From positions 461,185-525,184 of the forward strand of contig NW_020653397.1 in the NCBI RefSeq assembly GCF_003589595.1: DNA of 64,000 bases, in the 5' to 3' direction. Source of the stretch: Hyposmocoma kahamanoa (taxonomy: Eukaryota; Arthropoda; Insecta; Lepidoptera; Cosmopterigidae). The position numbers were made by a program, and so were the translations under genes. Position 1 is the first letter of the stretch; each line of letters begins with the position of its first letter. Shown here piece by piece: positions 1 through 11,743 of the stretch. A model generated the notes under the pieces. The model did no database searches, was not told where the DNA came from, and was given only the letters and a program-made list of their open reading frames with translations.

Positions 1-412
1 GGAACATTTTCTCTCCCTCTTTCTGACAAAATTAAAAAATAAGTATATATTTATTTACACATAAATAAAATGGATAAGCATTTTTGTCTTGACCACGCCT
101 TCGACGAATGGATGGTGATATTAATTGTTTAGTTACGCTTAATCTCATCTGTTACGGGCTGAGAGTTTAGTTCATCCATTAACAAACCAAATGGAATTGA
201 GAGATCCGCACAAATCTCTTTGATATAATCAGCGCTCGTTTGCTGTGCAAATAAACAGGTGAAGGCGTATACAAATAGGCGGAGTTGTGTATGAATAAAG
301 TACAGTATCAACCCATATACCTCTCGCTGTTGAGAATGCTATGCACCGTCTTCTGCAGACTATTGTAGGTTTGATCTCGTTGTTTTCCTTCACCATGAAG
401 ATTGGAAAAGAT

Positions 413-652
413 TCAGTGCTGCCGACCAACAATGGCATTACCCACTGGGAGCCCTAATCTTCTGCAGACAAGGGTTTTTCCAACTACACCCTCCTCCTCG
501 CGTCGTATGCCTATTACGGAGGATCGTGACTCCCCCGCGGAGACGACGCTGTGCCATCTGTGGCGGTCTTTGGCGTAGTGGAACGCATCATGGAGACCGA
601 TGCCGAGAGCCGTACAAACTTGGTCGGACCATTTTGTGGGACAGCGACCCAT
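413..652 (-). pseudogene. LINE reverse-transcriptase C-terminal remnant
   Basis: Read on the minus strand, this stretch contains PTKWSDQV, then LHDAFHYAKDRHRW. This resembles the W-x-D-x(n)-A-x-DR-x-W block at the C-terminus of many insect non-LTR retrotransposon polyproteins. The frame is open for about 79 codons with no start context and no recognisable polymerase upstream. I read it as a 5'-truncated, decayed LINE tail rather than a host gene. The family assignment (RTE or CR1-like) is inference; similarity is limited to the short motif. Confidence 0.4.
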
Positions 653-764
653 GGGAAAGAGCCCGCTAGTCTCATCTTGGTATTATGCGCGATGTTAGGT
701 CCTTCCATACTCTCTGTAGTTGGACCATAGCACCTTCCTATTCCTATTCCGTTTAGAAGGATAA

Positions 765-940
765 GGTTGCTGGAGAAATTACAGACACGTGGGACTTGTC
801 AACTTACAACTTATGCCTCAGAGTGACGGACGCAGTGGCGGTGCCTATAAGATCTTTGCTATTTAAAGCTCTGAATAGCACTGCAATTTTTATGGATAGG
901 CGTGTCGCTTTCACCAGGCGCACGACTTGTCGATGACGAA
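765..940 (+). repeat. Repeat A copy 1 (A-tailed retroposon fragment)
   Basis: One of 13 copies of a dispersed repeat in this window. Diagnostic words are GGGACTTGTCAACTTA, AGATCTTTGC, TTTAAAGCTCTGA and CAGGCGCACGACTTGT, in that order. Sense strand is defined by other copies that end in TATTATAAAAAAA. This copy is truncated at its 5' side and diverged. No coding capacity is visible. Confidence 0.7.
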
Positions 941-3771
941 AAGAACACCATGGCTTAAATTTACGAATGAAATAATGGATTTTCTAGAACACACTTAATA
1001 AGAGCGATTCACGTACGGGGTACGGAACGGCACGAGCCGTTCACGCAATTAACGCTGCCTTTGAGAATCAACACTGCGACATACAGACTAATGAAGCTCA
1101 CTAAGCGCTTTGATCTCTGTTTGAATTGAAAACACACGTCGAAGGTTTGAAATCACACTTTATATATTGTAGCAATATACAAACCTTCCGTTCAACTACA
1201 AATTGCAACCTCAATAATAAAGTAACGACATGACAAATAATAATGTAACATTTTGGAACACTGACAAAATAGATTTGAATAAATAATGAAAGCAGCTCCA
1301 ACCAAATATGACAAATATACTCGTTTTATTTAGTACTACGTTGTTTAAAGCAAAATGTATTTTTCAGTTATTCGAATTTCCTTTTCGAAGTTTCTCGCTT
1401 TATTATGGAGGGTGCGAAAGGTAGTTAGTTAAGCAAAAATAACTTAAATGCATGACCGCGTGTTTCATATACACATATTGTATTTTTTTTTAATGATTTT
1501 TTCTTGGGTCAAGTTAGCTCAGGGTCGGGATGCGTGGAGGGATCAGGGGGAGGTATTTGCCCAGCAGTGGGATACATCAGGCTAATTGGAATTGGATTTT
1601 TTTAACGAACTGGAGTAAATTTAATGGACTGGTATCCTAATATTTATTCAAATAACGCATACAATTGCAGGTAATTTTCGTAATCCGAAGTAAACAGATA
1701 GTGCGTGTACGCTGAACAGTTGTGTAAAGGCGCCGTTGCCTTGACACAAGTGATGTAAACTTGCCTCTGCCTGCGCCGGCGCGCGTTTTGTTACGGTAAT
1801 AAAATCAGTTCGACGCATAACACACTCTAACTCATTATATCTACACAATTGTACAGTAGTTTGCTATATCTTACTGTACCTCTATAATTTACAACGCTAA
1901 GTTTGTGCTAGTCGTTTGTATTATAGTTATTTATGTCTTATTTGGTTTCCTGGCACTAATAATCGTAACTCAACAACTTTAAACATATTATTATAAACTA
2001 GTGGGTAGGTACAACAAGTCAATTTGAATAAATCAAATTCTAATCGCGTGGCATGAAATACGGGTATAAAAAGAAAAACTAAGTTTTGGACTTTTTCAAA
2101 AGTTCTTGTGAATTTTCAAATAAATTACTAGCAAAAAGTTTTCTTCGATCTATGGAATACCCTGTGCAAACAAAATTGATGATCTTTTATTACTTTACAA
2201 GTTGTGATGTTATACAATTAAAATATATTATAATGTACTACAAACACCGTTGTGAGAGAGGTATATTTGTATAATTATATAACTTTAATATTATAACATT
2301 AATTAATGATTCCAAAACTTAAGCTACACGTGTACAATGTTAGGAACTCTCAGGGTGACGAATTGGTCACAAGAGATTGCGTACTCGAAATCAATCACAG
2401 AAGTTAACAATCGCTGATACTGAGAAGGGGTAAGTCTAATGATATCAGAATTGTCAATAAATGTTTTAAAACAAGATAAAATCAAGGTACTATAAATTCT
2501 TCTGTTTAGAGACCTCAATTTTGGAACAGGTTTGCTTATCCGAGTTTGAAATAACAAGGAACACGTGCGGCGGCAGCGTAAAAATATCGGTGTTAGGGAA
2601 AATTGAGATTAATTGATCCCACGCAGCGGCAGATATTGTGGAATATTAAAGACGTAATAATATTCCGCTCTGGAATATAGAAGCATGAACACAAATGAAA
2701 GTATTTGTTATTATTTGAAAACAGAATATGACGAAACACATAATTCAATATGGTATAAGCGGAAGAAAATCGTATGTGGAATCTTTGCGAGAAATAGCCA
2801 TCAAATCATTTTACAGACGTCCTGTAAAATATCGCATAAGGAAAACCGTTCAATCAACGTTAATACCTGGACATCTGGAACCATTCAATTAATGGTGACA
2901 TTAATCTGTTTGCAAAACTGTTGGATTCGCAGTATTCCGGAGCAAACGTAATCCCCTTGGTTATAGTCGATTGGATATCCGCGGAAAAGGGGATCATTCT
3001 TTCTAAAGAGCGCCCATCGATGCCTGGAAAATAAAGGCTGGAGTTTCTGATGCAACGGTTTTCACTTAAGCTTGTAATTGTCGTGTAATTTGTGACTTAA
3101 GTCTTTTCTTTTTCATTTGTTTTTCAAAGATTTAAGTCATTTTATCTTATTTTTGATAAGGCCGAAGCAGCTATTTAGTGACAACGATTCATATCGTTAA
3201 ATAAATAAAGCCAAAGTGAAAGTGAATTTCTTACAAAACGAGTCCTTTCGATGTTTCTACATTTAATGCCTAATAAATTTGTTCGCCAGTTAACGTACCT
3301 AATTTTCATTTAATATACGTCTGCCTGTCTGTGTTTATTTACATGACATGCGTTAGTAATGCGGCGTTCATGCCCGAATGGGTTTCGTAAAACAGAATCA
3401 TCAAGCCGGTTCTCGCCAGATGGAGCAAGTCCAAGAGCCCTTCGCGGATTAGAGCCGTCTGAAGCGGCTTACGGCGTCACATCGAAAATCGATACGAAAT
3501 ACTAACGTGCTTGGGTTTTATTCTGATGTTTTGAATATTCGACACTTCGTCGGTACAAGTCGATAATGTGCGTATTTTTCTACTTCTAGACTTAAAGACG
3601 TTCTTGCTCTCATATACGATGTAGAAGTTCATAATCGACGGTTTGCTGGTGTTGACGCTTACATGAGACTATCAAGTGTTTCTGTATAATCAATATTAAA
3701 CTTTCTTCAAAGAAAGCATCGCGACGAAACGTTGAACAAAAATTCCATTCTCGCGATCGACTCCGCTCGAC
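941..3771. other. Intronic stretch with no recognised feature
   Basis: AT-rich sequence with only short random open frames. I see no exon-like segment, tRNA fold or retroelement motif. It is presumed to lie in a long upstream intron of the pasilla/Nova gene. Confidence 0.4.
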
Positions 3772-4166
3772 TAGAAAGTTCGGAACATACGAGTACTATC
3801 CTTGTGTCATTGATTTGTCACCCATTCACACGATGCGCTTTGCTTCCTCCTTCCTAATGCGCCCGGCAAAGGAATGGAATACCCTACTGGCACTTTTCCG
3901 TTCTTCGAAAACTGCAATTTGAGCCATTCGAGCTAATCGAATAACTACCGCTAGCGATGTCGTGGCATGTGTTCATATCTGAGACGTACCCAAACGTGTA
4001 AAAAAGTCACAAACCAAGTCGTTTTCCCAAACATTTTTCTTCGTGTTTATTTAGTTTTCTCACTGTTTCTCATTTTTACTCAAAAATTAAAAAGACAAAA
4101 GACAAGAAAAGTCGGTCACACCACCGCTTAACATCGGGTGAGGATGTGGTCAAACGTGAGTTTATT
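3772..4166 (+). pseudogene. Jockey-type LINE 3'-end remnant
   Basis: The frame from about 3778 reads ...HTMRFASSFLMRPAKEWNTL before a stop. This matches the usual end of lepidopteran Jockey polyproteins, where an R-x-x-x-WN-x-LP block precedes the C-terminus. About 200 bp further on, the tail sequence ACCGCTTAACATCGGGTGAG, which also occurs near other LINE ends in this window (15640, 20350), reappears. An unrelated insertion therefore seems to separate the coding end from the 3' tail. Confidence 0.45.
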
Positions 4167-5184
4167 TTCATTAAAACGTATTTATCACAAACCTTTTTTC
4201 GTGTTGAACCCCCAACCCGTATTAGGCTAGCATGGCCGGCCATTGCCTTAAAACCCTCGCCATCGAGTGCAGTTGGTGAAAAGAAATGTTTAATTAAGGA
4301 AAGCTATTTGTTCTGTAGCCCAGAACAAGTAAACGCAACAGATTATTGCAAACATTATGTCAGTGAGAGTAATACTTGGTAACATGCGTGTTATCCGATT
4401 ACCCGGGAATTACACGAACCGGTTCGGGGCTGCTTATTTCTTTTTGCACCAAACGGCACGCAACGAGCGGTCCAACATGTACGTGCTCACTTATATGTTA
4501 TTTACATATGTGCTCGTGAAATTCTCAATGGACGCGAGTGTTTCTGATGGTACACGAAAAAACACGGAGCCTTTTTTGTTGATGAATTTCAGAATTCAAC
4601 GTCAACAACAACAGATTTCGTTGTTGTTTTGTTCCAGTGTTATTTTTGTATGTGCAAAGTCTCGAATTTGAAACATACAATGTTGAAACAAACCAGTTAA
4701 TGAACAATCGAGTTAATAAACAAAACATTTCTATGTATGTTTATGTTGTGTAAACTATGTATCATAGTTATCTTTATAAACTTTGAAGTTATTTGTTCTT
4801 AATTTTAGTTTGTCACACACAAAAGGCATAGGCAACAAATGGTATAGGTAAGTCCACCATTTGTACTATTTTGCGTGCAAAACAGAATATTTAGCCTGGG
4901 CTTAAGCATTTGTTTCTCAATATTCACGATAGCCCCGCTTTTGATACGTATCTTAGTAAATAAGTACCTTAGTTGTGACATCACGTTGTCCAGAAAACCT
5001 TGAACAAATCACATTTTAACCAAGTCGTGCAGTCGTCTTTTGACACAAAATATGCTGTGACAAGATGAACAATATATTTCTGTGGCTAATATTTGGCCCA
5101 GCACAGTGCAATATACTGGTTTTGTTATTGTCAACTTTTTTTTATGCTACCGAGTGTCGGAACGAAGATGTCGCGCGCTTGTTG
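4167..5184. other. Intronic stretch with no recognised feature
   Basis: AT-rich, short open frames only on both strands. No motif or fold recognised. Confidence 0.4.
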
Positions 5185-5392
5185 TTAGTAAGCGACACGG
5201 CTCTCCAACGCAGAACTTTAACTCGCAAAGATCTGAAGAACACTGCCACTGCGCCCGTCTCACTCTGACACAGAACTGATTTACAAGTCCCAAGTGCCTG
5301 CAATTTCACCAGCACCTTAAACCTTCAAAACCGGTGGCTGTACTTCCATGGATGAACTCGTTCACAAGAAAGGAGCTACTGCTGCTGTGTTT
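5185..5392 (-). repeat. Repeat A copy 2
   Basis: Antisense copy running from AAGCGACACG through AAAGATCTGA and CAAGTCCCA to GAGCTACTGCTGCTG. It retains the segment that contains the 5' half of the element (GGAACTGCTG-like words in sense). It faces copy 3 only about 50 bp away, in opposite orientation. Confidence 0.7.
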
Positions 5393-5445
5393 CCTCAAAT
5401 AAATGAATTAGGAGTATAGAAAAGTTATTTATTTCCTTACCTTAA

Positions 5446-5690
5446 TTATTTCTGCCGCCTAGCAGTCATGTGAGCGTTCCGGTTTTGAAAAGTAAGGGCG
5501 CTGGTGAAAGTACAGGCACATGGGACTTTGTCACCTTGTATCTTGGGGGTGACGAGTGCAGTTGCGACAGGTTGCGATTTGAAACGACAGACGTGTCGTT
5601 TAACACCAGGCATACGACTTGTTCGTCTCATCACTTGGTCACATCATATTACATATAAAAAAAAAGAAAAAAAATCAAGTAATTTTGAAA
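5446..5690 (+). repeat. Repeat A copy 3, with A-rich tail
   Basis: Sense copy: CTGCCGCCTAGCAGTCATGT, then GGTGAAAGTACAGGCACATG, CGACTTGTTCGTC and a long A-rich tail near 5657-5681. The A-rich end defines the 3' side of the retroposon. The middle (about 5540-5600) is diverged from the other copies. Confidence 0.7.
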
Positions 5691-6595
5691 CAATTCTAAA
5701 GGCCTAAAATGTATTGTCGAGTGTATTGGATTTTCGCGAAGCCATTCTAGGTGCTTAACTAATAGCTGCACGGTAAGTACCCACGTCGACGTCACCAACT
5801 TAAATACGCTCTAATTACTTTGAAAAGTTGACATCACAAAGTAAAAGGAAAACAGAGGCTTTGAGTCCTCACCGGCGCCTAATTTAGGAATGGAAGTGAG
5901 TAACGTTGAAGTACATCGATCGCTGTTTAAATTTTCTTATTGCAATTATAATAAAGCTAATTTAACTCGAATTGGTTGTGACCATTTTCTCATGATATAG
6001 CAATTTTGTTAAATTTGTTTCTTCGCTGAGACCAATATAGTTTGGTTAATTTAGTTAAAGTACTCAAACATACGACCGTGTTACCACAAATACAAAATTA
6101 CTAGACGTTTCTAGTTTTGCCCTGTGTTAATGGGTACTAGCGGGAGTGTAAAATTTGGGTGTTTTTGAGCTTAACTAGCGAAATATGCTGATGAGATGAT
6201 GCTTTAAATGATTTTCACTTTGACAATCTTACAATGTAACAAAAAAGACAAGCTTAAGTGCGCATAATAATATAACAAGGTGTCACGCGGTGTCAGTGTC
6301 TCACAAATAGAAGGCTCGGGCCATTTGAATTTTATTGTAGAAATAAAGAAAGAGATGGTACAGGAAGGGTAAAGAACAAGCTGTAACAATATATAATGAT
6401 ATAAAACATATAAAACAGGTACAATGGTATAAAACAGTCCCTTTTTACGTAATTAACATTTAACGTAAGCAAACTTACCTCAAAAGGGCCTGTATCCGTA
6501 CAAATACCGATGTTTTATAAGTAGTTAGGTTACCTGGTTTTCAATAGTATATCTTGTCAGAATTTTATATGAAGATCGGCTTTTTTATTATAAAA

Positions 6596-6778
6596 AATAA
6601 ATGCTCATTTGACCTCCATCTCACCTGGTGGAAAGTGACGATAAGGTCGACGTTGGAGCATGCACACCTAAGTAATGCCTATTAACTCTCGCCTTGAAAA
6701 GGTCCAAGTTATAACGTTCAGGGAACAAGTCTGCAGGCAGGGAGTTCCACTCCATAGTCATTCGCCACATAAATGCTA
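6596..6778 (-). pseudogene. LINE 3' end with conserved C-terminal peptide
   Basis: The minus-strand frame reads MEWNSLPADLFPERYNLDLF, then KARVNRHYLG, and stops at TGA after SLSTR. This is the characteristic end of a Jockey/RTE-type reverse-transcriptase polyprotein in insects (WNSLP...F..RVNRH.L). It is followed, on the minus strand, by the short 3'UTR and an AT-rich tail at about 6596. Only the last ~60 codons remain. It lies immediately beside, and opposite to, the LINE fragment starting at 6781. Confidence 0.65.
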
Positions 6779-6780
6779 CT

Positions 6781-7421
6781 GAAGAACTGCTAAATAATCT
6801 TGAACGACTGCAAAACCTGTGTATAAGGTTCATCTTTGGGCTTCGTAAATATGACCGAATTTCACATTTCCGCAGTCAGCTCAAATGGCTTCCCATCCGT
6901 CTCCGCAGGAATTTGCATATTGTCTCCATTCTTTACAATATTTTGCATAACCCTGTGTCTCACGGGTACCTGAAAGGGCGTTTCAGCTTCCTTAGGTCCC
7001 AGGATAATCCCTGTCGCTCTCTTGTTTGGTCCCAGTTATGTTTTCCATGCTTCAATTCCGGTTTCTATTCTCATTCCTTCACTGTTCATGCTCCAAAGTC
7101 TGACCACTTTGGAATGCACTTCCTATTACTGTTCACGAAAGTAAATCGTTAGCTATTTTTAAAGTGAGAGTTAAAGAGCATTATTTATCTACTATTCCAT
7201 CCATATCTTAGGTTTTTTTTTCCTTGTTTTGTTGTGCACATATGCTACAAGACACTCTAACTAAAAGAACGGGCGGGTTCTTTTAGTTATAGTGTCCTGT
7301 ATTTAGGTCTGCAGGAAGAAATTTCTATTAGAAATAAGCAGAACCTTTTGTTTTTAATTTCCCTTGTATTCTTTGTGACTTGTTGTATTTTTCCTTATTA
7401 AATAAATAAATAAATAAATGT
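6781..7421 (+). pseudogene. Jockey-like non-LTR retrotransposon, 3' fragment
   Basis: From 6781 the plus strand reads LERLQNLCIRFIFGLRKYD, then SQLKWLPIRLRRNLHI and LYNILHNPVSHGYLK. This is the thumb/C-terminal region of a Jockey-type reverse transcriptase as seen in many Lepidoptera. The frame is broken near 7108: the homologous LWNALPITVHESKSLAIFK continues in another frame and ends at a TAG near 7208. The 3'UTR contains a strong hairpin (7251-7296) and the element ends in (TAAA)n at about 7397-7420. It is 5' truncated and inactive. Confidence 0.75.
7251..7296 (+). other. Stem-loop in LINE 3'UTR
   Basis: Arms 7251-7270 (GACACTCTAACTAAAAGAAC) and 7277-7296 (GTTCTTTTAGTTATAGTGTC) are complementary over 20 positions with one mismatch, around the 6-nt loop GGGCGG. 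It lies between the polyprotein stop and the TAAA tail of the LINE fragment. Confidence 0.75.
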
Positions 7422-7689
7422 GGAAGTGAAAAGGTGTAATCCCAGCCCACGTCTAGTCCCCTGATGGAAAGGGGAAGGCGGAATCAAATTATGCAATTCC
7501 ATCGTAGACACGTGATATACCCTGCAGAATACCGATAAGCACGCAACTTTACGACGGTGTTCAATACTATATACTAATTCCGAGTCACCTATAAGCCTCT
7601 TGCCACGTTTGTGGACACAGCAGTACTCCATACATGTAGGACTTGCGATTGGCATAGCTGAAGCAACTGTCCCGGTGTGAAGTAATACC

Positions 7690-7842
7690 TAAATTTAGTA
7701 GAGAGTGGCGACAGAAAGGAATTAAAGAACGGTTCAAAATTTCAAAAGTAAGTGGCCAGGAACTGATAGGAACAGGAAAGGGTGATAAAAAGTTGGGATG
7801 GCGATGTAAAAGGTCGCATCGTGACAAAGGGACCTGTAAACA
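7690..7842 (-). repeat. Repeat D copy 1
   Basis: On the minus strand this reads ACATCGCCATCCCAACTTTT...TTCCTGGCCACT...CTTTCTGTCGCCACTC. It aligns by eye with 18110-18310 on the plus strand (CATCGTCATTCCACCTTTTT...TTCCTGGCCATTC). It is a dispersed repeat of unknown class. Confidence 0.55.
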
Positions 7843-8290
7843 GCCTAAAACGTTGGTTTGTTTGTAAAATAAGTATACAAGCAAATGTAGACCCGTAAAA
7901 GTAGTTTCATTTCCAATGTATCGTAGCATATCAGCACCCTTTCGAAACAATTGCTACTCTCGGTTCCAAACATTATTTCTATTTGGGGAGAGTACTTAAT
8001 ACATTTCAGCAAATCTGGCACAATAATCAGAATGTTACGTAACCCCCGTCAGACGCTTACGTCGTAAATTATCCTTTAAAGCGTGCCCCCATACCCAGAT
8101 TCCAAAATACCTACACGCGATATAAAAGAAGTTGGTATGGTAATGAAAATTGATAACGCGGAATATTTTTAATTTTTATTTTAATGGTACAAATTAACAA
8201 ATAAACAATGAAAAGTAGATATCGGTAAATCTGTACTCCAATGACACGTTGAATACACGGGAAGGTTGTCATGAAATATATCGTGGTTAG

Positions 8291-8453
8291 AGAAATATTT
8301 GTATGGCCTACATTTATTTCTCTCCTGGGTTTGGGTGTAATTTGTGGTTGTCTATGTGGTTTGGAATAAACTAGCTCCGTGTACCTACTCAGTTCCACTG
8401 TGTATCCTTAGCACCCGCGATACAGGGTTTCCCTAATGCGGGGCTAACCCTTA
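8291..8453 (+). repeat. SINE S1, 5'-truncated copy
   Basis: Shares GTATGGCCTACATTTATTTC, GGGTGTAATTTGTGGTTGTC and GGGTTTCCCTAATGCGGGGC with the complete S1 copies at 11744, 20637 and 23079. It lacks the tRNA-like head and has a short insertion around 8362-8405. Confidence 0.7.
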
Positions 8454-8596
8454 ACGAAATTCTGACCAGTAACATGTTACTTGATGTCACCAAAACTACA
8501 ACCAACAGCTGTTTATCATACAAAAATCACAAAAATAATATGTACTACATGAAACAAATTATGTATGTATACGAGACATTTCACAGTAAACAAGAG

Positions 8597-8930
8597 TCGC
8601 GGTGGCCTAATGGTTTGACCTGCCGCCTCCCAAGCAGAAGCTATGGGCTCGAATCCGGGCTTGCGCACTCTGAGTTTATGTGATTGTAGTTGGTAACACG
8701 GAAGGAAGGCAAGTACGAGGTCGTACTCCAACGAGACGGATCGACCNNNNNNNNNNGGAAGGAAGGCAAGTACGAGGTCGTACTCCAACGAGACGGATCG
8801 ACCAAGTAAAATACTCATCGTCCTAATGTAGAAACAGATGGAGGCAGATCACCCGCTTCAGAAGTAGGCACGAAGCTGACCACGATCCTCAGACATGAGG
8901 GAATGACTAGAGAGAGTTTTCAAAAAATAT
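8597..8930 (+). repeat. tRNA-headed SINE S3, interrupted by assembly gap
   Basis: A Pol III box A-like segment (GGTGGCCTAATGGTTTGACC, 8600-8619) and box B-like GGCTCGAATCC (about 8647) are followed by GCACTCTGAGTTTATGTGAT. The body continues to about 8930. A 10-N gap splits the body and 47 bp is duplicated on both sides, so the true element is probably about 57 bp shorter than shown. Confidence 0.6.
8747..8756. other. Assembly gap (10 N)
   Basis: Ten undetermined bases. The 47 bases before (8700-8746) and after (8757-8803) are identical. This is the usual signature of two contig ends that overlap but were not merged. Confidence 0.95.
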
Positions 8931-10260
8931 ATACTTTTTTGAATTAGGCTACTTTGTTATTGAGCGTCGGCTTTGTTCTTTACATAGTTTTCATTTGGCA
9001 TTTGGACATAGTGAACGAATACAATTACCAATTACAATAATAAGTAACGAAATTTATTTCCTATCACAATGGCCTTGGTCTAATATCCCACGGGGTTTAC
9101 CTTACAATGCTAAAGCCGTTGCGAAGGCCGGAACCTTGTAACAAATAGGGTTCTCTTTTTTTCTGCCAGGACAACGACAACTGTCCATCCGGCCATCTTC
9201 TATCTACAAGGCAATGTTTCTGCGGAAATTTTAACTTCTTATTATCTTTCCTAACAATTGCCTAAAAAAGCTTGCTAAATTATCTCTAGTGGGATTTGTT
9301 GCAACATCTACAATATAAATAACGTGAATTCCTCGTAAATATGTTTCTCCGACGAACACGTACTATCCGCAAAGTTGAAGCCTTAGCAGTTTCAAAACAA
9401 TTTTGTTTACCAGCGGCTACACTGTAGCCAGTCCCGCCCCTTATTGACCCTTTTTGTGAAAACATTTTGTTTGTAATAATAACAATATAGCGCCAAACAT
9501 CATTGGTTGACAAGAACAAGCAAGCTGGCCGCTACTGGCCGCCTTTACCTGCACGCAAAAAGAACCCTTATTGTACATTAGAACTAAAATTACGTACACA
9601 ATTCCCCTCATTACAGCTTCGTGGCACTAAATTGATTTCACTATGATGATTCTAATTGCGACGTAGTATTGATTTCATGAATAATATTACGTAACGTCCT
9701 ACATTGTAGAATATACTGATTAGCACCAAGGTTTTAACATTTTTCTCTCGACATAATATAGAAACACGACGATAATTAATTACCATTTTTTTGTGCTAAC
9801 ATATTGTTAATGTTAATATCTGGTTGAACATTTTTTATTATCTTTAGAGTTTCGTAACTATTTATTTATTCCTGGAGATTGAAAACCTACAGAGCTCAAA
9901 AATAGACAAGCAATGTGAAGATTCGAAAAAACATTTCGCACTCGGGACCAAAACGTGCCATATTTAAATTCATAACCCCAAAACGTAAAGTACATTAATT
10001 TTTCTTCCCAGTTTCAGCAAAACAAGAATTCCGGATGTTTCGGGTCCGGAAACGACGCTAGCTTACTGATCCGTAACCGGAACAAATATACCTGTAAATA
10101 TTTGCAAGGTATATCTATCTACTGGATTTGCATTTGATACCTTTCGCTTGGCGAACATACTTTTCTGCGGACAAATATTACTTAACTTTTCAGTACATTA
10201 AAAAAAATTATACCTTTTTCTGTTTGCTCCTTTGAATGTTCAACACGGAAAGGAATGATA
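8931..10260. other. Intronic stretch with no recognised feature
   Basis: AT-rich, no exon-like or repeat motif recognised by eye. Confidence 0.4.
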
Positions 10261-10265
10261 GAACA

Positions 10266-10290
10266 CAGACAGAGAGAGAGAGAGAGAGAC
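10266..10290. repeat. (AG)n microsatellite
   Basis: About eleven uninterrupted AG dinucleotides in a purine-rich stretch. Confidence 0.9.
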
Positions 10291-10329
10291 GGGCAGGGAG
10301 GGAAATAGAGACGTGAGAGAATTGGCCCA

Positions 10330-10512
10330 ATGCTGGTTGGGGACTTCACACGATTTCCTTGGGGTATATGAACCATCTTCGATGTGCAGGTTTCATCACG
10401 ATTTTTTGCTCATTGTTAATGAGAGGCATTACAAATTACAAACATACATGCCTCCACAAGGATTCGAACTAGAAACCTTTCAACTGACAAGCATCAGTTC
10501 TCCCATTGGTTA
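10330..10512 (-). repeat. SINE S5 copy 1
   Basis: Contains GTGCAGGTTTCATCACGATT, related to a 3' segment very common in lepidopteran SINEs. The head on the minus strand has a box B-like GGTTTCTAGTTCGAATCC and the line CCAATGGG. A second copy is at 46570-46737 in the same orientation. The resemblance is one of the reasons for assigning the window to Lepidoptera. Confidence 0.6.
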
Positions 10513-10584
10513 CTTCTTTGTGATAGTGCCTTTAGCTTTTAGATACCTTTTGCGCTTTCATGTCTTAATTTGGGCACGTAGAAC

Positions 10585-10930
10585 CGTTCCGGTTCCTAAA
10601 ATTTTCATTCTCGGTGCTGGGCTCAGTTGAGTACCGGTACTACCGGTATACCCGGTACTTCTTGAAAAGCTTAAACTGTTAACAATAAGGAAGCTTTTTC
10701 CGGGCTATCCGAATCTATTCAATAATTTACGTAAAATTAAAATACCGTAACTAATAAGGTTAAGTAGCATTATAATGGCAGTATCGTGCGAACGGGCGAT
10801 ATTATTCATAGCTCAGTAGGTAGGTACTTCTTTGCTGTAACCGGGAGTACCGGGAATCTATAATCGCGGTACCGGGACTGATTGTACCTCGACAGTACTG
10901 GGATTTCCCGAAATTTTCGGAACCGGGAAT
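10585..10930. mobile_element. Foldback element rich in CCGG/GGTACC
   Basis: The left end (CCGGTTCCTAAAATTTTC at about 10589) is the inverted partner of the right end (GAAATTTTCGGAACCGG, about 10909-10925). Further inside, GAGTACCGGTACTACCGG answers to CGCGGTACCGGGACTG. The arms are imperfect and the centre is AT-rich with no ORF. It is probably a non-autonomous DNA transposon (hAT-like by its CCGGTACCGG composition). No target duplication was identified. Confidence 0.5.
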
Positions 10931-11743
10931 TCCCGCGAGCAAGCCCTTGTCTTAATAATTGTTTCTTGATATCATGCCTGGAGGATTCGGAACTCTTGCC
11001 GGGCTTATAAAAAATATCCGGAGTTATTATTCTACCTTTCATTGAACAATGATTCATTTCTTACAAAGTTCGTCTCAAATCTCTACCCACAAAAAAAATC
11101 AAATATGTGCAAGGATGAAAACAAACCGCGTCTATTTGTTTTTCAATGCAATCTTCCAATCTTGTCCAAGTCGACGTTTACATCACCGCATGATGTCATT
11201 CTCGAAAAGACTACCATCTGTTACGGTATTAAGGTACACTGGCTACCTACACGTTTTGCTACTATTTGAAGAGGCTTTTAAGATGTTCTTCTTGCTAGAG
11301 GACTTGAGTTATTCTAAATCGTCTTGACATTTAAGAAGATTACAAGATAGTTGCTACTCAATGTGGCGACATGTATGGACGGCAGCACATCAAGCTATTG
11401 TTCTGTTGCACTGAAGGCGATATTCGAACAAAATTGCTTGATATGCTGTTGACTGTACTAGTGTACCTATTACTTTAATTTCCAAGACCTTTAACCTGCA
11501 CGTGGAAGACCGTTCAAACCCTTTGAAAAGGGTGTGGAGTCTTCAATCTGTTGTTAGAGACGTGTAATGAAATGGAATTTCTTGCCCCTTTTAACCCATT
11601 GTCTGTCTAATTCAAATTTGTAGTGGTAATTATGCAGACGCCCTTGATTTACATAACGCGTTTTCTATTGATCATTCCTCACCATAAAACGGTTATCTTG
11701 ATTGATTATAATGAAATAATGTTTTTTATTATTTTATTATTTA

